Assembly: GCF_011045835.1 (NCBI RefSeq)
Contig: NZ_CP047349.1
Location: 1,612,001-1,676,000, forward strand
Direction of reading: 5' to 3'
DNA: 64,000 nucleotides
DNA from: Proteus terrae subsp. cibarius
GTDB lineage: Bacteria > Pseudomonadota > Gammaproteobacteria > Enterobacterales > Enterobacteriaceae
The translations under genes were made by a program, and so were the position numbers. Below the pieces are notes generated by a model. The model did not search any database. It saw only the letters and a list, made by a program, of their open reading frames with translations, and was not told the origin of the DNA. Positions 17,421 to 26,641 of the stretch are shown piece after piece (positions within the stretch are counted from its first letter, which is position 1; every line of letters starts with the position of its first letter).

Positions 17421-19793
17421 ATGTCCAGCAATAGCCTCACCCCGTGCAATGTGCTTTGGTATAACCAATTAGGTATGAATGACGTTGATCGTGTTGGTGG
17501 GAAAAATGCTTCCCTCGGTGAAATGATCACAAACCTAGCGGAATTGGGTGTTTCTGTTCCTAATGGGTTTGCTACCACAGCGCAAGCGTTTAATGATTTT
17601 CTGGAACAGAGCGGTATCAATCAGCGTATTTATGAATTACTTGATAGCGTTGATGTTGATGATGTTAATCAACTGGCTCAAGCAGGTAATCAAATTCGCC
17701 AGTGGGTAATTGATACACCTTTTACGCCTCAGTTTGAAAAAGACATTCGCGATGCTTATCTCACATTAAGTGAAGGTGAATCTGAAGCTTCATTTGCCGT
17801 TCGTTCATCTGCGACTGCAGAAGATATGCCTGATGCTTCTTTTGCCGGTCAACAAGAGACGTTTTTAAACGTTCAAGGTATTGATGCCATACTCGTTGCA
17901 ATCAAACACGTATTTGCCTCGTTATTTAACGATCGCGCAATCTCTTATCGTGTTCACCAAGGTTATGATCACCGTGGTGTTGCATTATCTGCCGGCGTTC
18001 AACGTATGGTGCGTTCTGATCTCGCTTCTTCAGGTGTGATGTTTACCATCGATACTGAATCTGGCTTTGATCAAGTTGTGTTTATTACATCAGCTTATGG
18101 TTTAGGTGAAATGGTTGTACAGGGTGCTGTTAACCCAGATGAGTTTTATGTACACAAGCCAACTTTAGCAAAAGGCCTACCTTCTATTGTTCGTCGTAAT
18201 CTTGGCTCTAAAAAGATCCAAATGGTTTACGCAGACAGCGTTGAACATGGTAAACAAGTCCGTATCGAAGATACGCCAGAGTCACTGCGCAATCGTTTCT
18301 CTTTGACTGATAATGAAGTTCAAGAGCTGGCTAAACAAGCTGTATTGATCGAACGTCACTATGGTCGTCCAATGGATATCGAATGGGCTAAAGATGGACA
18401 TAATGGTCGTTTATACATAGTTCAGGCTCGTCCAGAAACAGTTCGTTCTAACCAACAAGTAATGGAACGCTATCAATTAAATGAAAGTGGCTCTGTTATT
18501 ATTGAAGGCCGTGCTATTGGTCATCGTATTGGTACGGGGGCTGTCAAAGTTATCCATAACTTAAGTGAGATGGATAGGATTGAAGCGGGTGATGTGCTGG
18601 TTACTGACATGACAGACCCAGATTGGGAACCTATCATGAAGAAAGCTTCTGCGATTGTAACTAATCGCGGTGGTAGAACATGTCACGCTGCAATCATTGC
18701 TCGTGAATTAGGTATTCCTGCGGTTGTGGGTTGTGGTGATGCAACAGAATGTATTGCTGAAGGACAAGTTGTAACTGTTTCTTGTGCTGAAGGTGACACC
18801 GGGTTTGTTTACGATGGCAAACTGGATTTTTCTATTCAGAGCTCCGCAATCGATAATATGCCTGAATTAGGGCTCAAAATCATGATGAACGTCGGTAATC
18901 CTGATCGTGCATTTGATTTTGCAGGCTTACCAAATGATGGTGTCGGTCTTGCGCGTTTAGAATTTATTATTAACCGTATGATTGGTGTGCATCCTCGCGC
19001 ATTACTAGAGTATGACGACCAAACTGAAGCACTGAAAGCTGAAATCAATGAAATGATGGCAGGCTATGAATCTCCAGTTGAGTATTACATCAGTAAATTA
19101 ACAGAAGGGATTGCAACATTAGCGGCGGCATTCTGGCCTAAACGCGTTATCGTTCGTTTATCTGACTTTAAATCTAATGAATATGCCAACTTAGTGGGTG
19201 GCGATCGTTATGAGCCAGATGAAGAGAACCCAATGTTAGGATTCCGTGGTGCGGGCCGTTATGTTTCTGACGATTTCCGTCGCTGTTTCTCGCTTGAGTG
19301 TGAAGCGGTAAAACGTGTTCGTAATGATATGGGCTTAGAGAATGTTGAAGTCATGATCCCATTTGTTCGTACTGTACGCCAAGCTGAAGAAGTTATTGAT
19401 GAATTAGCGGCAAATGGCTTGAAACGTGGTGAGAACGGCTTAAAAGTCATTATGATGTGTGAAATTCCATCAAATGCCTTATTAGCAGATAAATTCTTAG
19501 AACACTTTGATGGTTTCTCTATTGGCTCTAACGATATGACCCAATTAACATTAGGTCTTGACCGAGATTCAGGTGTGGTCTCTGCACTGTTTGATGAACG
19601 CAATGATGCAGTGAAAGCATTATTATCAATGGCAATCCAAGCTGCTAAACGTAATGGAAAATATGTGGGTATTTGTGGTCAAGGACCTTCTGATCATGAA
19701 GATTTTGCACAATGGCTAATGGAAGAGGGAATTGATAGTTTATCTTTAAACCCAGATACTGTAATTAAAACTTGGGTAAAATTAGCACAATAG
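17421..19793 (+). CDS. ppsA: PpsA, phosphoenolpyruvate synthetase
   Basis: 790 residues from the ATG at 17421 (AAAAAAGG ten bases upstream); an in-frame TTG at 17397 is not needed, and E. coli PpsA has 792. It makes PEP from pyruvate and ATP in gluconeogenesis. Domain order: N-terminal ATP-grasp-like ([30 protein letters not shown] block near 136-152), phospho-His swivel domain with [15 protein letters not shown] (catalytic His near 422, preceded by the regulatory Thr), and C-terminal PEP/pyruvate barrel with GSNDMTQL and [10 protein letters not shown]. Divergent from ppsR. Confidence 0.97.
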   Translation: MSSNSLTPCNVLWYNQLGMNDVDRVGGKNASLGEMITNLAELGVSVPNGFATTAQAFNDFLEQSGINQRIYELLDSVDVDDVNQLAQAGNQIRQWVIDTPFTPQFEKDIRDAYLTLSEGESEASFAVRSSATAEDMPDASFAGQQETFLNVQGIDAILVAIKHVFASLFNDRAISYRVHQGYDHRGVALSAGVQRMVRSDLASSGVMFTIDTESGFDQVVFITSAYGLGEMVVQGAVNPDEFYVHKPTLAKGLPSIVRRNLGSKKIQMVYADSVEHGKQVRIEDTPESLRNRFSLTDNEVQELAKQAVLIERHYGRPMDIEWAKDGHNGRLYIVQARPETVRSNQQVMERYQLNESGSVIIEGRAIGHRIGTGAVKVIHNLSEMDRIEAGDVLVTDMTDPDWEPIMKKASAIVTNRGGRTCHAAIIARELGIPAVVGCGDATECIAEGQVVTVSCAEGDTGFVYDGKLDFSIQSSAIDNMPELGLKIMMNVGNPDRAFDFAGLPNDGVGLARLEFIINRMIGVHPRALLEYDDQTEALKAEINEMMAGYESPVEYYISKLTEGIATLAAAFWPKRVIVRLSDFKSNEYANLVGGDRYEPDEENPMLGFRGAGRYVSDDFRRCFSLECEAVKRVRNDMGLENVEVMIPFVRTVRQAEEVIDELAANGLKRGENGLKVIMMCEIPSNALLADKFLEHFDGFSIGSNDMTQLTLGLDRDSGVVSALFDERNDAVKALLSMAIQAAKRNGKYVGICGQGPSDHEDFAQWLMEEGIDSLSLNPDTVIKTWVKLAQ

Positions 19794-19815
19794 AATTAAT
19801 ATCATCGCTATAAAT

Positions 19816-19847
19816 AAAAAGCTCACAATATAATGTGAGCTTTTTTT
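19816..19847 (+). terminator. Terminator of ppsA
   Basis: AAAAAGCTCACA, six-base loop, TGTGAGCTTTTTTT: a 12-base stem with a T-tract, 23 bases after the ppsA stop. Confidence 0.9.
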
Positions 19848-19869
19848 ATACAATTATTAAATAATAGGC

Positions 19870-19899
19870 AAAAAAAAAGCCTATCATGGGCTGACAGGC
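19870..19899 (-). terminator. Rho-independent terminator of the RprA-like sRNA
   Basis: Minus strand GCCTGTCA-GCCCA-TGATAGGC (one G-U pair) followed by nine T. It forms the 3' end of the small RNA and is oriented away from ydiK, whose own inverted repeat lies about 310 bases earlier. Confidence 0.88.
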
Positions 19900-19995
19900 A
19901 AAGACTACACACAGCAATATTTTATATTCTTTAATCTCGCCAATTAATCTATTAATATGAAAGGCAAAATTATTAATTCGATGAAACATTTGTTT
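19870..19995 (-). ncRNA. rprA: RprA-like small regulatory RNA
   Basis: The minus strand at 19898-19917 reads TTGCTGTGTGTAGTCTTTGC, identical to my memory of the 3' half of E. coli RprA, and runs directly into a terminator hairpin with nine T, as RprA does. The gene lies beside ydiK, as in E. coli. A -10-like TATAAAT (20003-20009) predicts a 5' end near 19995 and an RNA of about 126 nt (E. coli 105). A 5' hairpin GAAAC-AAAT-GTTTC (19982-19995) and a second weak stem ATTAATA/TATTAAT can form. The E. coli segment that pairs with the rpoS leader is not recognisable. RprA is Hfq-dependent and Rcs-activated in E. coli; both are inferred here. The 5' end is predicted, not known. Confidence 0.85.
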
Positions 19996-20002
19996 CGTTG
20001 AT

Positions 20003-20009
20003 ATTTATA
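20003..20009 (-). promoter_or_regulatory. Predicted -10 element of rprA
   Basis: TATAAAT on the minus strand. No good -35 hexamer occurs 16-18 bases upstream, as expected for an activator-dependent promoter. Confidence 0.5.
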
Positions 20010-20035
20010 TTAAGAGAAATGCGTTAATTATGCTC

Positions 20036-20049
20036 TAAGAATTATCTCA
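20036..20049 (-). promoter_or_regulatory. RcsB-box-like site upstream of rprA
   Basis: Minus strand TGAGATAATTCTTA matches the RcsAB consensus TAAGAATATTCCTA at 10 of 14 positions and is centred about 47 bases upstream of the predicted start of the sRNA, the expected place for an RcsB activator site. Confidence 0.55.
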
Positions 20050-20208
20050 ATAAAAAGAATATAAGCTTATTTGAAAGTGAATATAACTTGCTGGTAACAA
20101 ACGGGTTTAAAAAAATGTAATTTGTTTCAAATTGTAAGTTTTAATATAAAAATATAATGGTTTATTCCTAAATTGATAATCTTTATTAAACTTTACTCTG
20201 TTATTTTT

Positions 20209-20240
20209 AGAGCATGTAAGTAGCTACACTTACATGCTCT
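20209..20240. terminator. Inverted repeat after ydiK
   Basis: AGAGCATGTAAGT and ACTTACATGCTCT form a perfect 13-base stem with a six-base loop, nine bases after the ydiK stop. The T-rich side is on the plus strand, so on the ydiK strand it may act as a weak terminator or 3'-end stabiliser. It separates ydiK from the rprA promoter. Confidence 0.65.
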
Positions 20241-20248
20241 ATTATTAT

Positions 20249-21361
20249 TTATTCTTTTTCGATAAAGTTTTTATTCATAAATTCTACTGTCTCAGTTAAA
20301 TCAGGATTAGGTTTTGGTACTTCATTAATCCATGCATTTAATAAACTATGTGCAACAGCGAGAACAACAGGGCCAATAAATAATCCAATCATACCTAATG
20401 TTAAAATCCCACCAATAACACCCGTAAGAATTAATACCATAGGCAAATCAGCTCCCATTTTGATTAAATAAGGCCGTAATACACCATCCATTGTCGCAAC
20501 GGCGCCACCCCAAATCACCATAACAATGCCCCAAGTGGTATCACCTGTCCAAAATAGCCATAAAATGGAAGGTATCAATACTAATAAAGGGCCTATTTGA
20601 GCAAGGCAGCAAATAAACATAATGACGGTTAATACAGTCGCATAAGGTACGCCAGACACAGCGAGACCGATACCACCAACAATCGCTTGAATTAAGGCGG
20701 TTAAAACCACCCCTAATGCGACAGCGCGAATAGACATGGATGCAAGTAAGATTGCAGCATCACCACGCTGGCCGGCTAAACGAATGGCAAAATGACGTAA
20801 CCAAGATACGACATTTTCGCCTTGTAAAAATAGTAAGCCGGAAAATAACAACATCACACCCAAATGTAGGGCAAATCGACCAATATTCAAGGCTTGAGCA
20901 AAAAACCAATTTGCAGCTTGCCCGACGTAAGGCTGGATTTTTGAGATTAACGCATTACCACCAGAGACAAGGATAGAGTGCCATGTATCATAAAGCTTAC
21001 TCCCTATCATTGGGATATCGTTAAGCCATAATAGTTGAGGAGGCTGAACACTTGAAGGTGATTTTGCTAATTCTATTAAAGGCGCACTATTATCAATGAC
21101 ACTACTAATTAATAAGATAATAGGGATAACGAAGATCAGTAATATCAAAATCATCATTATCATGGTTGATAGCCAACGGTATTTTACCCGTTTTTCAATA
21201 ATAAGAAGTAAAGGCCACGTTGCAACAACAATCATTCCAGCCCAAATAAAACCCACAATAAAGGGATTTAGGATCCAAAAACTGGCGATAATAAAAAAAG
21301 AAATAAAAAGAACAGTGAATAAAACTTTGGGTATATCTGTATGGATCTGCGGTTTTTCCAT
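20249..21361 (-). CDS. ydiK: YdiK, AI-2E-transporter-family inner-membrane protein
   Basis: 370 residues, exactly the E. coli YdiK length. About eight hydrophobic segments in the AI-2E/UPF0118 arrangement, with AIRAVALGVVLTALIQA, AVSGVPYATVLT and GMIGLFIGPVVLA in order. Members export or exchange small molecules or ions; the substrate of YdiK is not established. It is divergent from ydiJ, with 216 bases between. Confidence 0.92.
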   Translation of the reverse strand: MEKPQIHTDIPKVLFTVLFISFFIIASFWILNPFIVGFIWAGMIVVATWPLLLIIEKRVKYRWLSTMIMMILILLIFVIPIILLISSVIDNSAPLIELAKSPSSVQPPQLLWLNDIPMIGSKLYDTWHSILVSGGNALISKIQPYVGQAANWFFAQALNIGRFALHLGVMLLFSGLLFLQGENVVSWLRHFAIRLAGQRGDAAILLASMSIRAVALGVVLTALIQAIVGGIGLAVSGVPYATVLTVIMFICCLAQIGPLLVLIPSILWLFWTGDTTWGIVMVIWGGAVATMDGVLRPYLIKMGADLPMVLILTGVIGGILTLGMIGLFIGPVVLAVAHSLLNAWINEVPKPNPDLTETVEFMNKNFIEKE

Positions 21362-21577
21362 GGTTTTAAATCCCTACACGAATAAAAATGCTAGAAGCAG
21401 ATGAATAAACATTGCAAATATCACGTTGTTTATATCACTACGCAATTTGCCAGAATTGTATGATAAGGTGAACAGGTATCGGTCTGAAAGTACAAAATGA
21501 GGCAAAGTACCTCTTAGCATACATTTCAACATCTAAAATTAAGCAATGTGGACTATTAGATTAAAGAGCTATAACAA

Positions 21578-24500
21578 ATGATCCCACGTATATCGCAAGC
21601 ACCGCAAGTCAGTGAACTCACAACAGAATTTCTTGATACTCTTCAAAAAAACGGTTTCACCGGTGATATCTCCAGCAGTTACGCTGACAGACTCACTATG
21701 GCAACAGATAATAGTATTTACCAGTTATTACCACAGGCTGTTGTTTTTCCTCGCTCAACCGCTGATGTAACTATTATTGCTCGCTTAGTTGATGAACCTC
21801 GATTTCATTCACTCTCTCTGACTCCTAGAGGGGGCGGTACAGGCACTAATGGGCAAGCGTTAACGGATGGTATTGTGGTTGATTTATCTCGCTATATGAA
21901 GCGTATTATTGAGATAAACCCGCAAGAGCGTTGGGTAAAAGTGGAAGCAGGGGTGATAAAAGATGAGTTAAATCTCTTTTTAAAACCTTATGGCTTTTTT
22001 TTCGCGCCAGAACTATCTACCAGTAATCGCGCTACATTAGGTGGAATGATTAACACTGATGCCTCAGGACAAGGTTCAATGGTTTATGGTAAAACCTCTG
22101 ATCACGTTCTTGGTGTTAGGGCAGTTTTGTTAGGTGGTGAACTGCTTGAAACACGAGCTATGGATACGGCACTAGCTGAAAATATTGCCCAAGAAAGTTC
22201 CGCAATCGGCAATGTTTACCGTACCGTCTTATCTCGTTGCAAAGAGCAACGAAAACTTATTCTTGAAAAATTCCCTAAGTTAAATCGCTTTTTAACAGGG
22301 TATGATTTGCGTCATGTCTTTAGTGATGACATGAAACGATTTGATTTAACGAGAATTTTAACAGGCTCTGAAGGAACGCTAGCTTTTATTACTGAAGCGA
22401 CACTGGATATCACGCCAATTCCCAAACAGCGCAGTTTAGTCAATGTAAAATACGATTCGTTTGATTCAGCATTACGCAATGCCCCTTTTTTAGTTAAAGC
22501 GAAAGCACTTTCTGTTGAAACGGTTGATTCAAAAGTATTAAATCTCGCCCGTGAAGATATCGTGTGGCACTCTGTAAAAGAGTTGATCACTGATATTCCT
22601 GATAAAGATATGCAAGGGCTTAATATTGTTGAATTTGCTGGCGATGATGAAAACCTTATCGGATCACAAGTCGCATCATTATGCCAACGCTTAGATTCAT
22701 TAATGAAAGAGGGCCAAGGCGGTGTTATCGGTTATCAAGTCTGTGAAGATTTGGCGGATATTAATCGCATTTATGCTATGCGTAAAAAAGCCGTTGGTTT
22801 ATTAGGTAATGCAAAAGGGCAAGCAAAGCCAATTCCTTTCGTAGAAGATACCTGTGTGCCACCAGAACATCTTGCTGATTATATTACCGAATTTAGAGCG
22901 TTACTGGACAGTCATCAGCTCAATTATGGCATGTTTGGACATGTTGATGCAGGGGTATTGCACGTAAGACCAGCTCTTGATATGTGCGATCCACAACAAG
23001 AACTATTGATGAAATCTATCTCAGACGACATTGTCACGTTAACAGCCAAATATGGTGGGTTACTCTGGGGTGAACATGGAAAAGGCTTTAGAGCGCAATA
23101 CAGCCCCGAATTTTTCGGTGAAACGCTCTATCATGAACTGCGTCAAATCAAAACGGTATTCGATCCTCGAAATAGACTGAATCCTGGGAAGATATGCCCT
23201 CCATTAGAGGTCGATGAACCTATGAAGCAAGTCGATACCATCAAACGAGGTACTTTTGATCGCACAATCCCTTTATCTGTGCGTCAAGATTTCAAAGGTG
23301 CACTGGATTGTAATGGTAATGGACTTTGCTTTAACTTTGATGCCAAAAGCCCAATGTGTCCTTCAATGAAAATTAGCGGGCAACGCATTCATTCACCTAA
23401 AGGACGAGCTGCACTTGTAAGAGAGTGGCTACGCTTATTGACAGAGCAAGGCGTTAGCCCAAAACAACTTGAATCTAGCTTTGAAAATAATAAACCAAGT
23501 TTAAGAGGTTTGATTGAGAAAACACGTAATACATGGAAAGCCAAACGTGGCGAATATGACTTTTCTCATGAAGTGAAAGCGGCTATGAACGGTTGCTTGG
23601 CTTGTAAAGCCTGTTCAACACAATGTCCGATTAAAATTGATGTGCCATCGTTTCGTTCTAAGTTTACTGAACTTTATCACCAACGTTATTTACGTCCGCT
23701 AAAAGATCATATTGTCGCGAATGTTGAATTAACAACGCCGATTATGGCGAAGGCTCCCGGATTTTTTAACTTTTTTATGAAACAGCCATTGGTGCAGTCA
23801 TTAAGTAAACACACGATAGGAATGGTCGATTTACCTTTGCTGTCATCGCCTACATTAAGACAGCAATTGGCTGGGCACAAAGCGTTAGATATGACGCTGG
23901 AAGACTTAGAGCGTTTATCTGAAAAGCAACGAAGCCATCATGTGCTGGTGGTACAAGATCCCTTTACCAGTTATTACGATGCAAAAGTGGTTGCCGATTT
24001 TATCAAACTGATTGAAAAAATTGGATTTAAACCTGTTTTACTGCCATTTTCACCTAATGGAAAAGCGCAACATATTAAAGGTTTTTTACAGCAATTTAGT
24101 AAAACGGCACAAAAAACCTCAACCATGCTTAATCGTGTCGCACAATTAGGTATTCCTATGGTAGGGGTTGATCCTGCATTAGTGCTTTGTTATCGCGATG
24201 AATATCGTGAAATACTGGGTGATAAGCGTGGGGATTTTAATGTTCAACTTGTTCATGAATGGCTAAGTAAATTGGTATCTGAGCCAATAGCAGTTCGTGA
24301 TGATGCTGAAAAATGGTATCTTTTCGGGCACTGTACAGAAGTGACGGCGCTACCACAAAGTATGAAACAGTGGCAGGCTATTTTCCAACGTTATGGGCAG
24401 CAACTCGAATTTGTGAGCACGGGATGTTGTGGAATGGCAGGTACTTATGGACATGAACTAAATAATTATGAAAACTCGTTGGGCATTTATCAACTCTCAT

Positions 24501-24634
24501 GGGGAAATGCATTAAAAACATTACCAACAATGCGTTGTTTAAGCACAGGTTACTCTTGTCGTAGTCAAGTGAAACGTATTGATAATATTGAGCTAAAACA
24601 CCCACTACAGGCACTTTTGGAGATTATGCCATGA
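21578..24634 (+). CDS. ydiJ: YdiJ, FAD- and [4Fe-4S]-dependent D-2-hydroxyacid (D-2-hydroxyglutarate-type) dehydrogenase
   Basis: 1018 residues, the same length as E. coli YdiJ. N-terminal FAD-binding PCMH domain with TPRGGGTGTNGQALTDG near residues 85-101, FAD-linked oxidase C-terminal domain with DAGVLHVRP and a GEHGKGFR loop, then a ferredoxin-like CLACKACSTQCPIK cluster near 674-687 and a CCG-type cysteine-rich domain (STGCCGMAGTYGH near 948). The E. coli enzyme is reported to oxidise D-2-hydroxyglutarate; that activity is inferred here. The stop overlaps menI as ATGA. Confidence 0.93.
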   Translation: MIPRISQAPQVSELTTEFLDTLQKNGFTGDISSSYADRLTMATDNSIYQLLPQAVVFPRSTADVTIIARLVDEPRFHSLSLTPRGGGTGTNGQALTDGIVVDLSRYMKRIIEINPQERWVKVEAGVIKDELNLFLKPYGFFFAPELSTSNRATLGGMINTDASGQGSMVYGKTSDHVLGVRAVLLGGELLETRAMDTALAENIAQESSAIGNVYRTVLSRCKEQRKLILEKFPKLNRFLTGYDLRHVFSDDMKRFDLTRILTGSEGTLAFITEATLDITPIPKQRSLVNVKYDSFDSALRNAPFLVKAKALSVETVDSKVLNLAREDIVWHSVKELITDIPDKDMQGLNIVEFAGDDENLIGSQVASLCQRLDSLMKEGQGGVIGYQVCEDLADINRIYAMRKKAVGLLGNAKGQAKPIPFVEDTCVPPEHLADYITEFRALLDSHQLNYGMFGHVDAGVLHVRPALDMCDPQQELLMKSISDDIVTLTAKYGGLLWGEHGKGFRAQYSPEFFGETLYHELRQIKTVFDPRNRLNPGKICPPLEVDEPMKQVDTIKRGTFDRTIPLSVRQDFKGALDCNGNGLCFNFDAKSPMCPSMKISGQRIHSPKGRAALVREWLRLLTEQGVSPKQLESSFENNKPSLRGLIEKTRNTWKAKRGEYDFSHEVKAAMNGCLACKACSTQCPIKIDVPSFRSKFTELYHQRYLRPLKDHIVANVELTTPIMAKAPGFFNFFMKQPLVQSLSKHTIGMVDLPLLSSPTLRQQLAGHKALDMTLEDLERLSEKQRSHHVLVVQDPFTSYYDAKVVADFIKLIEKIGFKPVLLPFSPNGKAQHIKGFLQQFSKTAQKTSTMLNRVAQLGIPMVGVDPALVLCYRDEYREILGDKRGDFNVQLVHEWLSKLVSEPIAVRDDAEKWYLFGHCTEVTALPQSMKQWQAIFQRYGQQLEFVSTGCCGMAGTYGHELNNYENSLGIYQLSWGNALKTLPTMRCLSTGYSCRSQVKRIDNIELKHPLQALLEIMP

Positions 24635-25044
24635 TATGGAAACGTGAAACGACAATTGAGTATCTTAATCATATTGGACAAAACAATATGATGAGCCATT
24701 TGGGCATTGAGTTAACATGTCTTGGTGATGATTATCTTGAAGGAACAATGCCTGTTGATCACCGTACTAAACAACCTTTAGGGCTTTTGCATGGCGGTGC
24801 TTCTGTTGTTTTAGCTGAAACATTAGGTTCTGTTGCGGGTTATCTTTGTACTGAAGGTGAACAAAAGATTGTCGGGTTAGAAATCAATGCAAATCACATT
24901 CGTTCAGCGAGAGAAGGTAAAGTAAGAGGTGTGTGTAAGCCTATTCATTTAGGACGCTCACACCAAGTTTGGTCAATAGAAATATTTGATGACAAAGATC
25001 GTCAAGTATGTATTTCTAGATTAACGACATCTGTTATTTCTTAA
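24631..25044 (+). CDS. menI: MenI (YdiI), 1,4-dihydroxy-2-naphthoyl-CoA hydrolase
   Basis: 137 residues (E. coli 136), a hotdog-fold thioesterase. LHGGASVVLAE contains the catalytic Glu63 at the same number as in E. coli. It releases 1,4-dihydroxy-2-naphthoate from its CoA ester in menaquinone synthesis. It overlaps the ydiJ stop by four bases and is followed by a terminator, so ydiJ-menI is a two-gene operon. Confidence 0.94.
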   Translation: MIWKRETTIEYLNHIGQNNMMSHLGIELTCLGDDYLEGTMPVDHRTKQPLGLLHGGASVVLAETLGSVAGYLCTEGEQKIVGLEINANHIRSAREGKVRGVCKPIHLGRSHQVWSIEIFDDKDRQVCISRLTTSVIS

Positions 25045-25058
25045 AAATAAAAAGACAG

Positions 25059-25096
25059 ACGCATAAAGTGAAATACTCTCTTTATGCGTTTTTTTT
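25059..25096 (+). terminator. Terminator of ydiJ-menI
   Basis: ACGCATAAAG and CTTTATGCGT form a ten-base stem around an 11-base loop, followed by seven T. Confidence 0.9.
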
Positions 25097-25166
25097 GTGT
25101 TTATAGATAATGTTAAAAAATAAAAGCAGAGAGAAAATAAAATTATTTCTTTATTTAGATTTTATT

Positions 25167-25185
25167 TTTAATGATAATCATTATC
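25167..25185. promoter_or_regulatory. Fur box upstream of the 25214 lipoprotein
   Basis: TTTAATGATAATCATTATC matches 17 of 19 Fur-consensus bases and ends 28 bases before the lipoprotein start codon, so it should overlap its promoter. Confidence 0.85.
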
Positions 25186-25213
25186 TTCATAATAAAAGAT
25201 AAGACGATCAATA

Positions 25214-25834
25214 ATGTTAACTTCTTATAAATTTAATACCACAGTATTATTAATTGCGGGTTTATTACTCAGCGGATGTGATAATAATTCTACCTCTGAA
25301 ACGAGTAATGATATACGTAATATTCCAATACAAGCTATTTCTGGTTTTAATATGGCTTATCCCACCTCATTTACAATGAGTAGAGAAGATACTGAAAATT
25401 ATTTTAAATCCTTACCTGATAATGTTCAGGACGTCACAACAGAAATGATGGTTTATAAATCAGAGCCTATTTGTGATTTAACAGAAGTTCGTCTGGTTTA
25501 TTTTAAAATGATCGATGTAATGAGTTATGATGTGGATGCAGGAGCACAAGGTATTGTAGATAATATTGCCATCATAGATGGCATGAATGAAATATCTACA
25601 TCGATAAAACCATTAACTATCCCAAATGTGGAAAGTCGACATGTCTTTTTTGAAGGGAAATATGCAAAAGAGAACGTGAGCTATGAAGGTATTTTAGCGG
25701 CAGATCTTAAAACGAATCGAGTATGGCAATTGCAATTAATTAGTAACTTCAATAGCCAATCGAACAAACAAAAAAACAGTCAAATTCTTGAATGTACAAA
25801 CAAATATATTCAAACCATCACTATTAATAAATAA
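25214..25834 (+). CDS. Uncharacterised, probably iron-regulated lipoprotein
   Basis: 206 residues. A lipoprotein signal ends in LLSGC, so Cys22 is the likely acylation site, and the next residue is Asp (DNN), the residue that in E. coli favours inner-membrane retention. The mature part is soluble, has one further Cys pair (ICDL near 94 and ECTNKY near 195), and no motif I recognise; the YPTSFTM start and the GILAADLKTNRVWQLQL strand pattern faintly recall PsbP/DcrB-like lipoproteins, but I would not assign it. It is a single gene with its own Fur box and strong downstream hairpin, between menI and sufA. Confidence 0.8.
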   Translation: MLTSYKFNTTVLLIAGLLLSGCDNNSTSETSNDIRNIPIQAISGFNMAYPTSFTMSREDTENYFKSLPDNVQDVTTEMMVYKSEPICDLTEVRLVYFKMIDVMSYDVDAGAQGIVDNIAIIDGMNEISTSIKPLTIPNVESRHVFFEGKYAKENVSYEGILAADLKTNRVWQLQLISNFNSQSNKQKNSQILECTNKYIQTITINK

Positions 25835-25900
25835 CATCGAAGAGCACACAAACCAATAAGAGGTCATCATATAAGTGGTGCTATCTTATCTTCTCTCATC

Positions 25901-25968
25901 AAAAGCATAAAAATGAATGTGAATAGGCTCAATAAGCTAGCTGTAAAAAGCACATTTTTATGCTTTTT
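25901..25968 (+). terminator. Long-stem terminator after the iron-regulated lipoprotein
   Basis: AAAAGCATAAAAATG (25901-25915) pairs perfectly with CATTTTTATGCTTTT (25953-25967) around a 37-base loop, followed by more T. A shorter alternative stem AAAAAGCA/TGCTTTTT shares the right arm. The remaining bases to sufA (25969-26189) are AT-rich without visible genes. Confidence 0.7.
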
Positions 25969-26189
25969 TCTCTAAATTTCAGTGATAACATATAAAGTGT
26001 ATTTATTTTGCAACTTATATGCGTATTGTGCGAAATATAAGAAAAATTAAAAGTTTTATTTTTTAGAATGAAAAAATATAAAAGTGTTATATTACATTGC
26101 GTTAACATGATTTTTTAACAAAACAAGCGTAAAAATAGAACAAAAAATACACATTTACGGAATATCCTTTCAAAAGACATGGTTGAAGT

Positions 26190-26208
26190 GATAAGGGTTA
26201 TCATTACC
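26190..26208. promoter_or_regulatory. Fur-box-like site upstream of sufA
   Basis: GATAAGGGTTATCATTACC matches 15 of 19 Fur-consensus bases and lies 47 bases before the sufA start. In E. coli the suf operon is repressed by Fur and activated by IscR and OxyR; IscR and OxyR sites were not identified here. Confidence 0.7.
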
Positions 26209-26255
26209 ATTAGTGTCAGGAAAGATATCAATCTCCTTTCGAAATGAGGTCAGAA

Positions 26256-26624
26256 ATGACAAACAACGTTGAAACTTTTTCTCTTAATGACACAGCTTGG
26301 CAAGGCATTGTATTAACGGATAATGCGGCAAAGCATATCTGCCATTTAGTCGAGAAAAACCCTGAAAAACAAGGGCTTTCCTTAAATATCAAACCCTCTG
26401 GTTGTACAGGGTATGGTTATGTTATTGAACTCGCTACTACCCCAAATGATGATGATCTTGTTTATGAACATAATGGTGCAAAACTCTTTGTTTCATTAAA
26501 AGCAATGCCATTTATCGATGGGTTGGTTGTTGATTATGTTCGTGAAGGACTTAATCAAATGTTTAAATTTAATAATCCTAAAGCTCAAAACGTCTGCGGA
26601 TGTGGTGAGAGCTTCGGGGTATAA
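26256..26624 (+). CDS. sufA: SufA, A-type Fe-S carrier
   Basis: 122 residues from the ATG at 26256, preceded by GAGG at a good distance; an ATG at 26244 lacks one, and E. coli SufA also has 122. The three cluster-binding cysteines are Cys50 (SGCTGYG), Cys114 and Cys116 (CGCGESFGV), numbered as in E. coli. It receives Fe-S clusters from the SufBCD scaffold and passes them to apoproteins. First gene of sufABCDSE. Confidence 0.96.
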   Translation: MTNNVETFSLNDTAWQGIVLTDNAAKHICHLVEKNPEKQGLSLNIKPSGCTGYGYVIELATTPNDDDLVYEHNGAKLFVSLKAMPFIDGLVVDYVREGLNQMFKFNNPKAQNVCGCGESFGV

Positions 26625-26641
26625 CATAGTGAAGTCAGATT

